The notes under the pieces are model-generated. The model was given only the letters and a program-made list of their open reading frames with translations, was not told where the DNA came from and ran no database searches. DNA of 64,000 nt from Vallitalea okinawensis (GTDB lineage: Bacteria; Bacillota; Clostridia; Lachnospirales; PQDH01): the NCBI RefSeq assembly GCF_002964605.1, contig NZ_PQDH01000003.1, forward strand, positions 248,001 through 312,000, in the 5' to 3' direction. The translations under genes were made by a program, and so were the position numbers. The stretch's first letter is position 1; each line of letters starts with the position of its first letter. Positions 27,245 to 36,351 of this stretch are shown in pieces.

Positions 27245-28081
27245 TTACAACTCACCGCTGTTGTGAAGAAGCCTATACTTAGTAGGCGATATACCAGTAA
27301 TACGACTGAATACTTTTGATAAAGAATAAGCATCGCTATACCCTACGGAACGCGCAATATCTGAAACAGTTAAAGATTGTTGTTCCAATAGACGCTTTGC
27401 TTTAAATATTCGATATTCAATGAGGTACTGTTTTGGAGAGTAACCTTCATGAGTTTTAAATAATCTAGAGAAATAGCTACGATCAATACCTAAATGATTT
27501 GCTATGTCTTCAATGGTTATGGGATCTACATAATGAATACTCATAAATTCTATTGCTTGCCTAACATAGACTTTAGCCATGTGATCCTTATTTACTATTC
27601 TTTCTGTACCGTTTATTCTAACTAACTCAGCAAATAAAAGTTGTAGATATCCTTTAATACGTAACTGTTGTTCGATGGTTCGATTATCTAGCTTCATTAT
27701 TGTTTCTAAAACTTCTAGAAGCTTAGAATCAAAATGTATAATAGGACTTTCCAAAGATACCCCTGATTTTTTAATCAAATCAACAGCTTCTCCACCATGA
27801 AACCCAATCCAAAAATAAGCCCAAGGATCTTCTTCATCAGCTTTATAAAATGTTCGTTCCCCCGGAAAAATAAAGAAACCCTGACCAGCTTCAAGACCGT
27901 AGCTATTAAGCCCATTTTTATAAAGCCCCTTTCCTGATAAAATGAAATGAATCAAATAGTGGTCTCTTACAAAGGGACCAAAACTGTAACCTCTCGTACA
28001 TTGTTGATAACCTGTATGATATACTTTTAATTCGTCCTTAAGAATTTCTCCTGAACTTCTTAAATTAATGATACTCTTCAT
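27245..28081 (-). CDS. AraC family transcriptional regulator
   Basis: 278 residues from ATG 28081. N-terminal cupin-like sugar-binding domain (about 20-150, HFILSGKGLYKNGLNSYGLEAGQGFFIFPG) and a C-terminal double HTH: IEDIANHLGIDRSYFSRLFKTHEG and VSDIARSVGYSDAYSLSKVFSRITGISPTKYR. Divergent from a GH31 glycosidase gene; two 17-bp direct repeats spaced 21 bp lie between them and fit AraC-type binding. The likely role is sugar-dependent activation of the glycosidase gene. GGGAG precedes the start. Confidence 0.92.
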   Translation of the reverse strand: MKSIINLRSSGEILKDELKVYHTGYQQCTRGYSFGPFVRDHYLIHFILSGKGLYKNGLNSYGLEAGQGFFIFPGERTFYKADEEDPWAYFWIGFHGGEAVDLIKKSGVSLESPIIHFDSKLLEVLETIMKLDNRTIEQQLRIKGYLQLLFAELVRINGTERIVNKDHMAKVYVRQAIEFMSIHYVDPITIEDIANHLGIDRSYFSRLFKTHEGYSPKQYLIEYRIFKAKRLLEQQSLTVSDIARSVGYSDAYSLSKVFSRITGISPTKYRLLHNSGEL

Positions 28082-28095
28082 TCCAAACTCCCATA

Positions 28096-28133
28096 TCACA
28101 TTTCGACATCTTATAATCACATTTTAACATTTT
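28096..28133. promoter_or_regulatory. Tandem AraC-type direct repeats
   Basis: TCACATTTCGACATCTT (28096-28112) and TCACATTTTAACATTTT (28117-28133): 14 of 17 bases identical, start-to-start distance 21 bp (two helical turns). The right repeat overlaps the -35 box of the GH31 gene by 4 bp, the geometry known for AraC-family activation sites. Confidence 0.75.
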
Positions 28134-28158
28134 CATCAATAAAATAAAAGCTTATAAT
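28130..28158 (+). promoter_or_regulatory. Promoter of the GH31 gene
   Basis: -35 TTTTCA (28130-28135), a poor match that suggests need for an activator; 17-base spacer; -10 TATAAT (28153-28158). AGGAGG lies eight to nine bases before the ATG at 28201. Confidence 0.65.
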
Positions 28159-28200
28159 ATTGATATCTTCAATAATACATGAAAAATAGGAGGAATTAAT

Positions 28201-29730
28201 ATGTCACATATAGAAGCTCTACAATGTCTTGAAAACGAAGTATGGTGGGGTGGTTTAGTAGAGGATGGTATCATCATGCCTTTCGGCAATCAAGCAATTA
28301 CAAGAGATTTAACTGTCAATACTACATCGAACCAAGGTATGCCTCTACTTCTCTCAAACAAGGGAAGGTATGTATGGAGTGATACAGGCTTTGCATATTC
28401 TATCGATAATCAAACATTAAAAATAGAGAGTCAATCACCAATTATTGTGGATCACAAAGGAACTCATTTGCAAGATGTATATAAGTATGTTAGTGAACAA
28501 TACTTTAAGGCAGATGGCAAAATTCCATTTAAAAGATTATTCACTTCTCCTCAGTACAATACATGGATCGAATTAATGTATGATCAGGAGGAAGAAGCTA
28601 TACTAGATTATGCTAAGAAGATCATCGAAAAAGGTATGCCAAAAGGTGTTCTTATGATTGATGACAATTGGCAAGAAGATTATGGGGTTTGGGAATTTAG
28701 TGGTACACGCTTTAATGATCCTAAGAAGATGGTTCAGCAGATACATGATATGGGCTTTGATGTCATGCTCTGGGTATGTCCTTTCATTAGTGCTGATAGT
28801 GCAACAGCAAGAGATCTAGCAAGTAAAAATATCTTGTTAAAAGATAAAGACGGTAACATCGCCATACGCCAATGGTGGAATGGTTATAGTGCTGTTCTAG
28901 ATCTTACCAATCCTGATGCAAGAGAATGGTTCCGACAACGCTTAGATTATCTTTGTGAAGAATACGGTATAGATGGCTTTAAATTTGATGCTGGTGATGC
29001 TCGTTTCTATCGTGATGACGATCAGACTTTTATTCCTGAAGCTTCCGCCAACGATCAATGTCATTATTTTAATAACCTTGGATTAGATTTTGAACTGAAT
29101 GAGTTCCGTGCTGCTTGGAAGAACGCAGGTTTAGGTTTAGCCCAACGACTTTGTGATAAAAACCATACATGGGACAACAAAGGTTTGGCTAGCTTAATAC
29201 CAAATGGATTAGCTCAGGGATTATTAGGCTATAGTTTCACTTGTCCAGACATGATTGGTGGTGGAGAATATCTCAACTTTTTAGATAGTGCTATGGACTT
29301 AGATGAGGAATTAGTTGTACGCTATGCTCAATGTTCAGCTCTCTTTCCAATGATGCAGTTTTCAGCTGCACCTTGGCGCGTTCTAAGTCATGAGAACTTC
29401 CTACTCTGTAAAAATGCAGCTGAATTACATGTAAAGTATGCTGACTATATATATTCTCTAGCAGAACATGCTTCAAAAACAGGAGATCCAATCCTACGTC
29501 ACATGGCTTACCAATACCCTGATGGTGGTTTTGAACATACAACATCTCAATTCATGTTAGGTAATGAGCTTCTTGTGGCTCCTGTTACAGTCAAGGGTGA
29601 TATAACGAAAGAGATTCATTTCCCAGAAGGCACATGGAAAGGTGATGATGAATCTGTGGTGAATGGTCCCTGTGCCATAACCGTTGAAGCACCTCTCAAT
29701 CGCTTACCATATTACCAATTAATTAAATAG
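28201..29730 (+). CDS. Glycoside hydrolase family 31 protein (alpha-glycosidase type)
   Basis: 509 residues. GH31 barrel motifs: MIDDNWQEDYG, VMLWVCPFIS, GIDGFKFDAGDA (nucleophile Asp in KFDAGD, about residue 263), SFTCPDMIGGGE (probable acid/base Asp) and MQFSAAPWRVL. The usual large N-terminal beta-sandwich is short (about 85 residues) and the C-terminal beta domain is brief, so it is smaller than most GH31 enzymes (650-800 aa). No signal peptide: a cytosolic enzyme. The KFDAGD form is closer to the MYORG/YihQ-like branch than to classical alpha-glucosidases. Specificity unknown; controlled by the divergent AraC regulator. Confidence 0.85.
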   Translation: MSHIEALQCLENEVWWGGLVEDGIIMPFGNQAITRDLTVNTTSNQGMPLLLSNKGRYVWSDTGFAYSIDNQTLKIESQSPIIVDHKGTHLQDVYKYVSEQYFKADGKIPFKRLFTSPQYNTWIELMYDQEEEAILDYAKKIIEKGMPKGVLMIDDNWQEDYGVWEFSGTRFNDPKKMVQQIHDMGFDVMLWVCPFISADSATARDLASKNILLKDKDGNIAIRQWWNGYSAVLDLTNPDAREWFRQRLDYLCEEYGIDGFKFDAGDARFYRDDDQTFIPEASANDQCHYFNNLGLDFELNEFRAAWKNAGLGLAQRLCDKNHTWDNKGLASLIPNGLAQGLLGYSFTCPDMIGGGEYLNFLDSAMDLDEELVVRYAQCSALFPMMQFSAAPWRVLSHENFLLCKNAAELHVKYADYIYSLAEHASKTGDPILRHMAYQYPDGGFEHTTSQFMLGNELLVAPVTVKGDITKEIHFPEGTWKGDDESVVNGPCAITVEAPLNRLPYYQLIK

Positions 29731-29760
29731 ATATAATTATAAATAGTCTCTAAAACATTA

Positions 29761-29795
29761 AGAGCCCATGAAGTCTGCTATCAGACATGGGCTCT
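29761..29795. terminator. Strong hairpin between GH31 and ygiQ genes
   Basis: Two stacked stems: AGAGCCCATG / CATGGGCTCT outside and GTCTG / CAGAC inside with a CTAT loop. It serves both converging genes; T-runs are weak. Confidence 0.75.
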
Positions 29796-29811
29796 CATTA
29801 ATATAGTTATG

Positions 29812-31710
29812 TTACTTTTTCTTTTTATGAACGTTACGAATGGTTTTTCGTTTCTTTTTCTTTGCGTTACGTTGATCTTTAGCTTTCTGATCATTTAAGC
29901 CAGGTACTTTTTTATGCTTTGGTGGTCGTATTAAACATTTCTTATCAAAACCAATGAGATCTTGTCTACCTGCTTTAATTAACGCTTCTAAAACCAATTC
30001 ATAATTGGTTGGTTTGCGGTACTGCATCAATGCTCTTTGCATTGCCTTTTCATGAGGGGATTTCGGTACATAAACTTTCTGCATATTCCTTGGATCGATA
30101 CCTGTATAATACATGCACGTTGATAATGTTCCAGGTGTTGGATAAAAGTCTTGTACTTGTTCTGGTGTGTATTTGATATCCCTTAAATATTCAGCTAACT
30201 CAACAGCAGCTTTTAAGTCCGATCCTGGATGGCTGGACATCAAGTAAGGAACCACATATTGCTCTTTTCCTATCTCTTTATTCACTTTATTATATTTATC
30301 AATAAATTTCTCATAAATATCTTTAGTAGGTTTACCCATTTTGTCGAGCACTTTTGGTGAGATATGTTCTGGAGCCACTTTTAACTGACCACTAACATGA
30401 TGCTCACACAACTCATAAAAAAAGGAATCGTCTGTATCGTTAATTAGATAGTCGTAACGAATGCCTGAACGTACGAATACCTTCTTTACATTAGGTATTT
30501 CCCTTAACTTTCTCAGAAGGTTGATATAATCTTTGTGATCAATTTTAAGTTGCTTACAAGGATTTGGAAATAAGCATTGGCGATTCTTACAAACACCCTT
30601 AGTTTTTTGCTTATCGCAAGCAGCATGGCGAAAATTAGCTGTTGGACCACCTACATCATGAATATATCCTTTAAAATCAGGCTCCCACACCAACTCATTT
30701 GCTTCTTTTAAGATGGATTCATGACTACGTGATTGCACTACTCTTCCTTGATGAAAAGCTAATGCACAAAAATTACAACTACCAAAGCAACCTCTATTAT
30801 TAACAAGACTAAATTTAACTTCTGCAATAGCCTGAACACCACCCTGCTTTTCATAAGTTGGATGGTAGTGACGCATGTAGGGTAACCCATAAACTCGATC
30901 TAATTCTGATTGAGCTAGTGGCATACTAGGTGGATTTTGAACCACATAGCAGTAATCATATGGCTCTACAAGGGTCTTTGCAGTTATTGCATCAGTGTTA
31001 TCATTTTGCTTCATAAAGCTTTCAGCGTAAGCAATTTTATCGTCTTTTATCAACTTATAGTCAGGTAATTCAATATAATCATATGCTCTTTCAATATCCT
31101 TTGTTTTATAAACAGTACCTTTTATAAAAGTGATTTCATTAACAGGAATACCGCTCTCAAGAGCTTCTACTACCTCTACAATCGTACGTTCACCCATACC
31201 ATACATTAATAAATCGGCGTTAGCATCTAACAGAATAGATCTTCTAACTTTGTTATCCCAATAATCATAATGAGCTAATCGTCGTAAAGATGCTTCTAAG
31301 CCACCAATTAAGATTGGTACATCTTTGTAGGCTCTACGAGCAACGTTAGAATATACAATCACACCTCTATCAGGCTTAGAACCTAACTCTCCTCCTGGGG
31401 AATATACATCTTTTTTACGCCGCTTTTTAGCAACTGTATAGTTATTGACCATAGAATCAATATTACCTGATGTAATCAAAAAGCCTAATCTGGGTTTACC
31501 AAATCGCCTAAAATCCTCTTCAGTATCCCATCTTGGTTGTGCTAATATAGCAACCTTATAGCCATGACTTTCTAAAATCCTACTTACAATTGCTGCACCA
31601 AAGGAGGGATGGTCAACATAAGCATCACCTGTAACTAGTACAAAATCAACCTGAGACCAGCCTCTTTCCTCCATGTCTTTCTTAGAAATTGGCAGAAATT
31701 TGTTCATCAT
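29812..31710 (-). CDS. YgiQ family radical SAM protein
   Basis: 632 residues from ATG 31710 (AAAGG six bases upstream). N-terminal UPF0313 domain ([16 protein letters not shown]), the radical SAM cluster motif [10 protein letters not shown] (about 313-322, Cx3Cx2C) and a C-terminal basic tail rich in Lys/Arg ([18 protein letters not shown]). YgiQ proteins are widespread but have no settled reaction. The start lies inside the end of the HAD gene, so translation is probably coupled. Confidence 0.92.
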   Translation of the reverse strand: MMNKFLPISKKDMEERGWSQVDFVLVTGDAYVDHPSFGAAIVSRILESHGYKVAILAQPRWDTEEDFRRFGKPRLGFLITSGNIDSMVNNYTVAKKRRKKDVYSPGGELGSKPDRGVIVYSNVARRAYKDVPILIGGLEASLRRLAHYDYWDNKVRRSILLDANADLLMYGMGERTIVEVVEALESGIPVNEITFIKGTVYKTKDIERAYDYIELPDYKLIKDDKIAYAESFMKQNDNTDAITAKTLVEPYDYCYVVQNPPSMPLAQSELDRVYGLPYMRHYHPTYEKQGGVQAIAEVKFSLVNNRGCFGSCNFCALAFHQGRVVQSRSHESILKEANELVWEPDFKGYIHDVGGPTANFRHAACDKQKTKGVCKNRQCLFPNPCKQLKIDHKDYINLLRKLREIPNVKKVFVRSGIRYDYLINDTDDSFFYELCEHHVSGQLKVAPEHISPKVLDKMGKPTKDIYEKFIDKYNKVNKEIGKEQYVVPYLMSSHPGSDLKAAVELAEYLRDIKYTPEQVQDFYPTPGTLSTCMYYTGIDPRNMQKVYVPKSPHEKAMQRALMQYRKPTNYELVLEALIKAGRQDLIGFDKKCLIRPPKHKKVPGLNDQKAKDQRNAKKKKRKTIRNVHKKKK

Positions 31711-32374
31711 TTTCATCCTTTATCGAGCTTAATACCTCTGAGTAATTGTGTATATAATAATCTGCTATTGCAATGATACTTGTCTTTTTATCTTTGCTGT
31801 ATTCATCATAAATACCACAACTGCGCATCCCAGCGCGATTTGCAGCTGTCACACCCTCTTCAATATCTTCAAAAACGATACACTCTTTTGGTTGCACCCC
31901 TAAATCTTCAGCAACCTTTAAATATATATCAGGGCTTGGCTTACCTGTTGCAACTTCACAAGATGTTCTAACAGAATCAAAATAATGGGTAATACCATGA
32001 GTCTCTAATATTAAGGTAACTAATTCTCTTGAATTACTTGTCCCAATCCCCATTTTTATCCCTTTAGCTTTTAATGCATTTAAGAGTGTTATGACATTCT
32101 CCTTTAAAGGTACTTTACTAGCATAATAATCATGAGCCATTTCAACCCAATCTTCTTTAATCTCTTCTACGGAATCTTTAATATTGAAGGTTTCTTTGAA
32201 GAAAACTGCTGTTTCAGTAAAACTCATACCATTAATATTTTCATGAAGGTCAGATAAATTATAGGTGATATTCATCTTCTCCATATAGCGTATATCAATG
32301 TCTTCCCAAATCCACATAGAATCGACTAGCGTTCCATCTAAATCAAATAAAACCGCTTTTATATCTTGAAGCAT
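31682..32374 (-). CDS. HAD superfamily hydrolase, beta-phosphoglucomutase-like
   Basis: 230 residues from ATG 32374 (GGAGGTGG upstream). Motif [14 protein letters not shown], motif II GTSNS, motif III Lys in TGKPSPDIY and motif [14 protein letters not shown] are complete, with the cap of the beta-PGM/phosphatase class inserted after motif I. It should hydrolyse or move a phosphate on a sugar phosphate or nucleotide; the substrate is unknown. It lies between the pseudouridine synthase and ygiQ genes in one run. Confidence 0.85.
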   Translation of the reverse strand: MLQDIKAVLFDLDGTLVDSMWIWEDIDIRYMEKMNITYNLSDLHENINGMSFTETAVFFKETFNIKDSVEEIKEDWVEMAHDYYASKVPLKENVITLLNALKAKGIKMGIGTSNSRELVTLILETHGITHYFDSVRTSCEVATGKPSPDIYLKVAEDLGVQPKECIVFEDIEEGVTAANRAGMRSCGIYDEYSKDKKTSIIAIADYYIHNYSEVLSSIKDENDEQISANF

Positions 32375-32388
32375 TACTACCACCTCCA

Positions 32389-33096
32389 CTAACGATTTTT
32401 TAATAGTTCAATTTCTTCGACTTTTAAAACACGATACTCTCCAAGTTTTAATTCTGGGTCCAGCTGCAGCCTCCCCATAGCCATTCTTTTTAAGTATATC
32501 ACTTTTTTATCTCTGGCTTCAAACATCTTTTTAATTTGGTGAAACTTACCTTCTTTTATGATGATCTCAACTTTGGATACCTGATCACTTTTTAGAATCT
32601 TAAGATCAGCAGGCATAGTTGTATAGTCATCATCTATGTTAACACCATTTTTGAAAGCTTCTACATCCTCTTCTGTGACAACACCTTGTATTCTAGCATA
32701 ATAAATCTTTTCAACATGCTTTTTAGGTGATAATAAGTTATGTGCTAGCTCTCCATCATTTGTAATGATCAGTAGGCCTTCTGTGTCTATATCCAGACGA
32801 CCTACTGGAAATAGATCCTTTCGGTGCTTAGAAGTTAAGAGATCTAAAACAGTTTTGTGCTTTGGATCTTCAGTAGCTGAAATAACACCAGCTGGTTTGT
32901 GAAGCATAAAATATTGATAATCCTCATAGGTAATAGGCTGATTTTTTAATGTGACTCTATCCTTCCCTCTTATCACACCAAACCCAGGATCTTTAATTAA
33001 ATTGTCATTCACTGTAACTAAACCTTTTCGTATATTATTCTTAACTTCCTTCCGGCTGCCAAAGCCCATTGAAGCTATGAATTTATCTAATCGCAT
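32389..33096 (-). CDS. RsuA/RluB-family 16S/23S rRNA pseudouridine synthase
   Basis: About 235 residues. N-terminal S4 domain (MRLDKFIASMGFGSRKEVKNNIRKGLVTVN) and catalytic domain with the Asp motif GRLDIDTEGLLIITNDGELAH and LHKPAG. The single-copy clostridial proteins of this length (about 240) are mostly RsuA-like, but RluB/RsuA cannot be told apart here. The start is either ATG 33096 (MRLDKF, the family start) or ATG 33117, which overlaps the upstream gene; neither has a strong ribosome site, so translation is probably coupled. Confidence 0.88.
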   Translation of the reverse strand: MRLDKFIASMGFGSRKEVKNNIRKGLVTVNDNLIKDPGFGVIRGKDRVTLKNQPITYEDYQYFMLHKPAGVISATEDPKHKTVLDLLTSKHRKDLFPVGRLDIDTEGLLIITNDGELAHNLLSPKKHVEKIYYARIQGVVTEEDVEAFKNGVNIDDDYTTMPADLKILKSDQVSKVEIIIKEGKFHQIKKMFEARDKKVIYLKRMAMGRLQLDPELKLGEYRVLKVEEIELLKNR

Positions 33097-33107
33097 TTTA
33101 CATTCCA

Positions 33108-34463
33108 CTATTGCCATCTCCAGCTTTTAGCATATTTATTTTTAACTCTTCCCTTAATTCGTTTTCCCCATCCTAATGGGAATCCATCGACACCAACTAA
33201 TACCCAGCCATCTTCACCGCTTACTTCAATGGTTTCACCCTTAAGATAACGTATAACCCTGTGATCATCTCTACACATGTTAACCGATAGTTTAACATCT
33301 TCCATACGAAGTCCCATAGCAAACGCTTGAGAAGGTTCAAAGCGGTTCTTCTTTAATTCTCCTAGTAACCAACCTTGTCGTAGTGTCCGTATCCCTTTTA
33401 AAGATGGTAAATCATATGGCAGTCTATAAACTTTATCATTAATTACTTTTAACTCATTTGGAACCTTAGCTTCCATATAAGTTTCATAGAAATCGTAAAA
33501 ATCTTTTAGTTCTTTATGCGATATCTTAATATTATTGGATATCTGATTATTCTTTAACTCAGCATTTTCTTTCACCATATGTGCAATAAAATGACCTTCA
33601 CCTTTAATCTTATGAGGCCATAACCTTGCTGCATAACTCAATTCATCAGGTCCATTTACCCATTCAGGCTGTCCATCATCAATCCCCCCACTTTTATGAA
33701 TCGGAATTAGACAAAACTCCGGATGTTCTTCTAAAAAAGCTTTAATAGTACCTTCATTTTCTGAAGGATCAAAAGTACATGTTGAATAGAGTAATTGTCC
33801 TCCTGGTTTTAACATCTTAGCTGCCTGTAGTAATATACTTCTTTGAATCTCTGCAAAGTGCTCCACGCCGAACTCTTCCCAACTTTTAATAAGCCCTGGT
33901 TCTTTCCGAAACATTCCTTCACCCGAACAAGGTGCATCTACAAGTATTTTATCAAAATAACCTTCAAAAGCTTTAACCAATTTCTTAGGTTCTTCACTGG
34001 TTACAATAGCATTTCTAATACCAGCTAATTCAATATTTTTTACTAGTGCTCTGGTGCGACTGACGCTTATATCATTACTGACAAGTATACCTTCACCTTG
34101 CAGTTTACTTCCTAGATGAGTACTCTTTCCACCTGGAGCAGCACATAAATCTAATACTCTATCACCAGGTTTCACATCAAGTATAGCTGCTGGTGACATA
34201 GCACTAGGTTCTTGTATATAATATAATCCTGCATGATAATAAGGATCTTTTGCAGGTTGATATCCTTTTTTATAATAAAGACCTTCGTCACACCATGGTA
34301 TAGGTTCACACTCAAATAGCTCCCTATTAAAATCCATAGGACTCCATTTCAAAGTATTAATTCTCAAACCATAATAACGCTCTTGATGAAACGAATCCAA
34401 ATAAGCTTCATATTCCTTACCAAGAAGTTCTTGCATCTTTTCTTTATAGCTTTCAGGTAACAT
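33108..34463 (-). CDS. RsmB/RsmF (NOL1/NOP2/sun) family RNA m5C methyltransferase
   Basis: 451 residues. SAM motif VLDLCAAPGGKSTHLGSKLQGEG (written in part: DLCAAPGGKSTHL), the catalytic Cys pair in DAPCSGEGMF and STCTFDPSENEG, and a C-terminal PUA-like domain (GWLLGELKKNRFEPSQAFAMGL). The length and tail match the YebU/RsmF-type Firmicutes proteins, which methylate rRNA C5 cytosines. ATG 34463 has GGAGAG upstream; a TTG one codon before is also possible. First gene of the four-gene run to ygiQ. Confidence 0.9.
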   Translation of the reverse strand: MLPESYKEKMQELLGKEYEAYLDSFHQERYYGLRINTLKWSPMDFNRELFECEPIPWCDEGLYYKKGYQPAKDPYYHAGLYYIQEPSAMSPAAILDVKPGDRVLDLCAAPGGKSTHLGSKLQGEGILVSNDISVSRTRALVKNIELAGIRNAIVTSEEPKKLVKAFEGYFDKILVDAPCSGEGMFRKEPGLIKSWEEFGVEHFAEIQRSILLQAAKMLKPGGQLLYSTCTFDPSENEGTIKAFLEEHPEFCLIPIHKSGGIDDGQPEWVNGPDELSYAARLWPHKIKGEGHFIAHMVKENAELKNNQISNNIKISHKELKDFYDFYETYMEAKVPNELKVINDKVYRLPYDLPSLKGIRTLRQGWLLGELKKNRFEPSQAFAMGLRMEDVKLSVNMCRDDHRVIRYLKGETIEVSGEDGWVLVGVDGFPLGWGKRIKGRVKNKYAKSWRWQ

Positions 34464-34508
34464 CAATTATCGTCTCTCCTCTTACACCTTACTACAAACA
34501 TGATGAAA

Positions 34509-34527
34509 GACAGCCTCTATAGCTGTC
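34509..34527 (-). terminator. Weak hairpin downstream of the PLP enzyme gene
   Basis: GACAGC / GCTGTC, 7-base loop, then CTTTC on the minus strand. Confidence 0.5.
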
Positions 34528-34587
34528 ATTCTTAGTGTGATTCTATCATATGCAATCTATCCATTATCAATCAGATTATCACTTATC

Positions 34588-35874
34588 TTAAATTTCTAAT
34601 TGAATCGTATTGCTATCAATCATATTTTGCAATGCTTTCATGATACCTAATTTAGCATGGTACCAAGTTAAACCACCTTGAAAGAATACAGTATAGGGTG
34701 GTTTGATTGGGGCATCAGCACTTAACTCAATAGATGACCCTTGCACAAAAGTCCCTGCAGCCATGATTACCGGACAATCATAACCTGGCATATCCCATGG
34801 TTCAGGGATAACAAAACTATCTACTGGTGCTGCTGCTTGTATTCCTTGGCAAAACTTAATAACACGTTCAGCATTTTCCATGTTCACAGCTTGAATAATA
34901 TCATGACGCTTTTCATGAGATGCTGGGAATACCTTAAAACCTAATTTTTCAAAAACTGCAGAAGCAAAAACAGCCCCTTTAAGGGCACCTGCTACCACTT
35001 GCGGTGATAAAAACAAACCTTGATACAAAGGCTGATTAATCCCTAGTGTCGCTCCGACTTCCTTTCCTAGTCCAGGGGCAGTAAGTCGATATGCTGCGTT
35101 ATCTACGTATTTTTCTTTACCAACAATGTAACCCCCAATTGGCGCTAATCCGCCTCCTGGGTTCTTTATTAATGATCCAACTACTAAATCTGCACCAACT
35201 TCCGTTGGCTCATTAGCTTCAACAAATTCCCCATAACAGTTATCAACCATACAAATTATATCATCTCTAACAGACTTAACAATGTGAATTATCTTTTTTA
35301 TTTCTTCTACAGATAATGTTGGTCTTGTGGTATAGCCTTTAGAACGTTGAATGGTGACCATCTTGGTACGATCGTTAATACCTTTTTTGATGCCATCATA
35401 ATCTATAGATCCATCTGATAAAAGATCAACTTGACGATAGGACACCCCGTGTTCTGCTAATGAACCCGGGGTTTCTCGAATACCAATAACCCCTTCTAGG
35501 GTATCATAAGGTTTTCCTACAGGTGATAATAATTCATCCCCATGACGAAGATTGCCAAACAGAGCAACTGTCAATGCATGTGTTCCAGAAATTAACTGCG
35601 GACGTACTAATGCAGATTCCGCCCGAAATACAGAGGCATAAACCTCTTCAAGGGTATCACGGCCAATATCATTATAACCATAACCAGTTGTTGCAGAAAA
35701 ATGAGCATCACTGACACGATGATCCTGCATAGCCTTTAATACCTTCAATTGATTCAATTCAGCTATTTCGTCAATTGCAGAAAAACGTTCTTTTATTGAA
35801 GTCTCTATATGACTACAAAAAGAAATAACTTCTTCTTTGATGCCAAAATTCTTGTAATGATTAAGTAAAGTCAT
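34588..35874 (-). CDS. Aluminium-resistance / methionine gamma-lyase family PLP enzyme
   Basis: 428 residues. A fold-type I PLP enzyme: the aldimine Lys is in VGSLIKNPGGGLAPIGGYIVG, the Asp for the pyridine N in DIICMVDNCYGEFVE, and the substrate-binding TGYGYNDIGRD and SGTHALTVALFGNL near the N-terminus. Proteins of this family are named aluminium-resistance or methionine gamma-lyase-like and almost always follow hfq in Clostridia, as here (9 bases). The reaction is not established. AGGAG lies five bases before ATG 35874. Confidence 0.87.
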   Translation of the reverse strand: MTLLNHYKNFGIKEEVISFCSHIETSIKERFSAIDEIAELNQLKVLKAMQDHRVSDAHFSATTGYGYNDIGRDTLEEVYASVFRAESALVRPQLISGTHALTVALFGNLRHGDELLSPVGKPYDTLEGVIGIRETPGSLAEHGVSYRQVDLLSDGSIDYDGIKKGINDRTKMVTIQRSKGYTTRPTLSVEEIKKIIHIVKSVRDDIICMVDNCYGEFVEANEPTEVGADLVVGSLIKNPGGGLAPIGGYIVGKEKYVDNAAYRLTAPGLGKEVGATLGINQPLYQGLFLSPQVVAGALKGAVFASAVFEKLGFKVFPASHEKRHDIIQAVNMENAERVIKFCQGIQAAAPVDSFVIPEPWDMPGYDCPVIMAAGTFVQGSSIELSADAPIKPPYTVFFQGGLTWYHAKLGIMKALQNMIDSNTIQLEI

Positions 35875-35885
35875 CATTTCTCCTA

Positions 35886-36113
35886 TTATTCGTCTTTGTT
35901 AAAGTTAATTGGTCTTGCAGGAATAATAGTTGATATAGCATGCTTATAAATCATTTGTTGTTTACCATCAATATCAAGAATTGCAGTAAAATTATCGAAT
36001 CCTTTTACATACCCCTTAAGTTGAAAACCATTCACCAAAAACATCGTTACTTCTATTCTTTCTTTTCTTGCTTGATTTAAAAACATATCTTGTAAATTAA
36101 TCTGTTGTTTCAT
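35886..36113 (-). CDS. hfq: RNA chaperone Hfq
   Basis: 75 residues with the Sm1 motif ([23 protein letters not shown]) and the Sm2 signature [10 protein letters not shown]; Gln/Asn-rich N-terminus ([13 protein letters not shown]) as in other Hfqs. The short C-terminal tail is typical for Firmicutes. It follows miaA after a 238-base gap that holds a structured repeated element, and is followed by the PLP enzyme gene. Expected role: pairing and stability of small RNAs. Confidence 0.95.
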   Translation of the reverse strand: MKQQINLQDMFLNQARKERIEVTMFLVNGFQLKGYVKGFDNFTAILDIDGKQQMIYKHAISTIIPARPINFNKDE

Positions 36114-36204
36114 ATCTTCACCCCTTGTACAATTTTAAGAGCTTTAAGCTCATATCTTTCAAAGGCCATCAAAATTACCAAACAGAATTTATCTTTGCCT
36201 CAGA

Positions 36205-36311
36205 ACAAAAGTAGCTTAGCTACATCTTCCTTGGGAAGTTTGTATCCTTTGGAAAGTTTCCTTGTCATCAATTAAAAGGGTTTATTTAATTGATTATTGC
36301 AAGAACTTTCC
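36205..36311 (-). repeat. Structured intergenic element, copy A (upstream of hfq)
   Basis: Shares a near-identical core with 63579-63670: GAAGTTTGTATC, then GGAAAGTTTCCT (plus-strand reading). Foldable parts: two small hairpins (36211-36223 and 36226-36238) enclosed by ACAAA/TTTGT, and a long hairpin 36251-36311 with outer GGAAAGTT/AACTTTCC, CTTG/CAAG and inner TCAATTAAA/TTTAATTGA. It ends about 90 bases before the hfq start. Strand is not proven; given as minus because hfq is. Confidence 0.6.
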
Positions 36312-36351
36312 TTTATGATAAAATAGAATCTAAAATTATTTTATAGTAATA

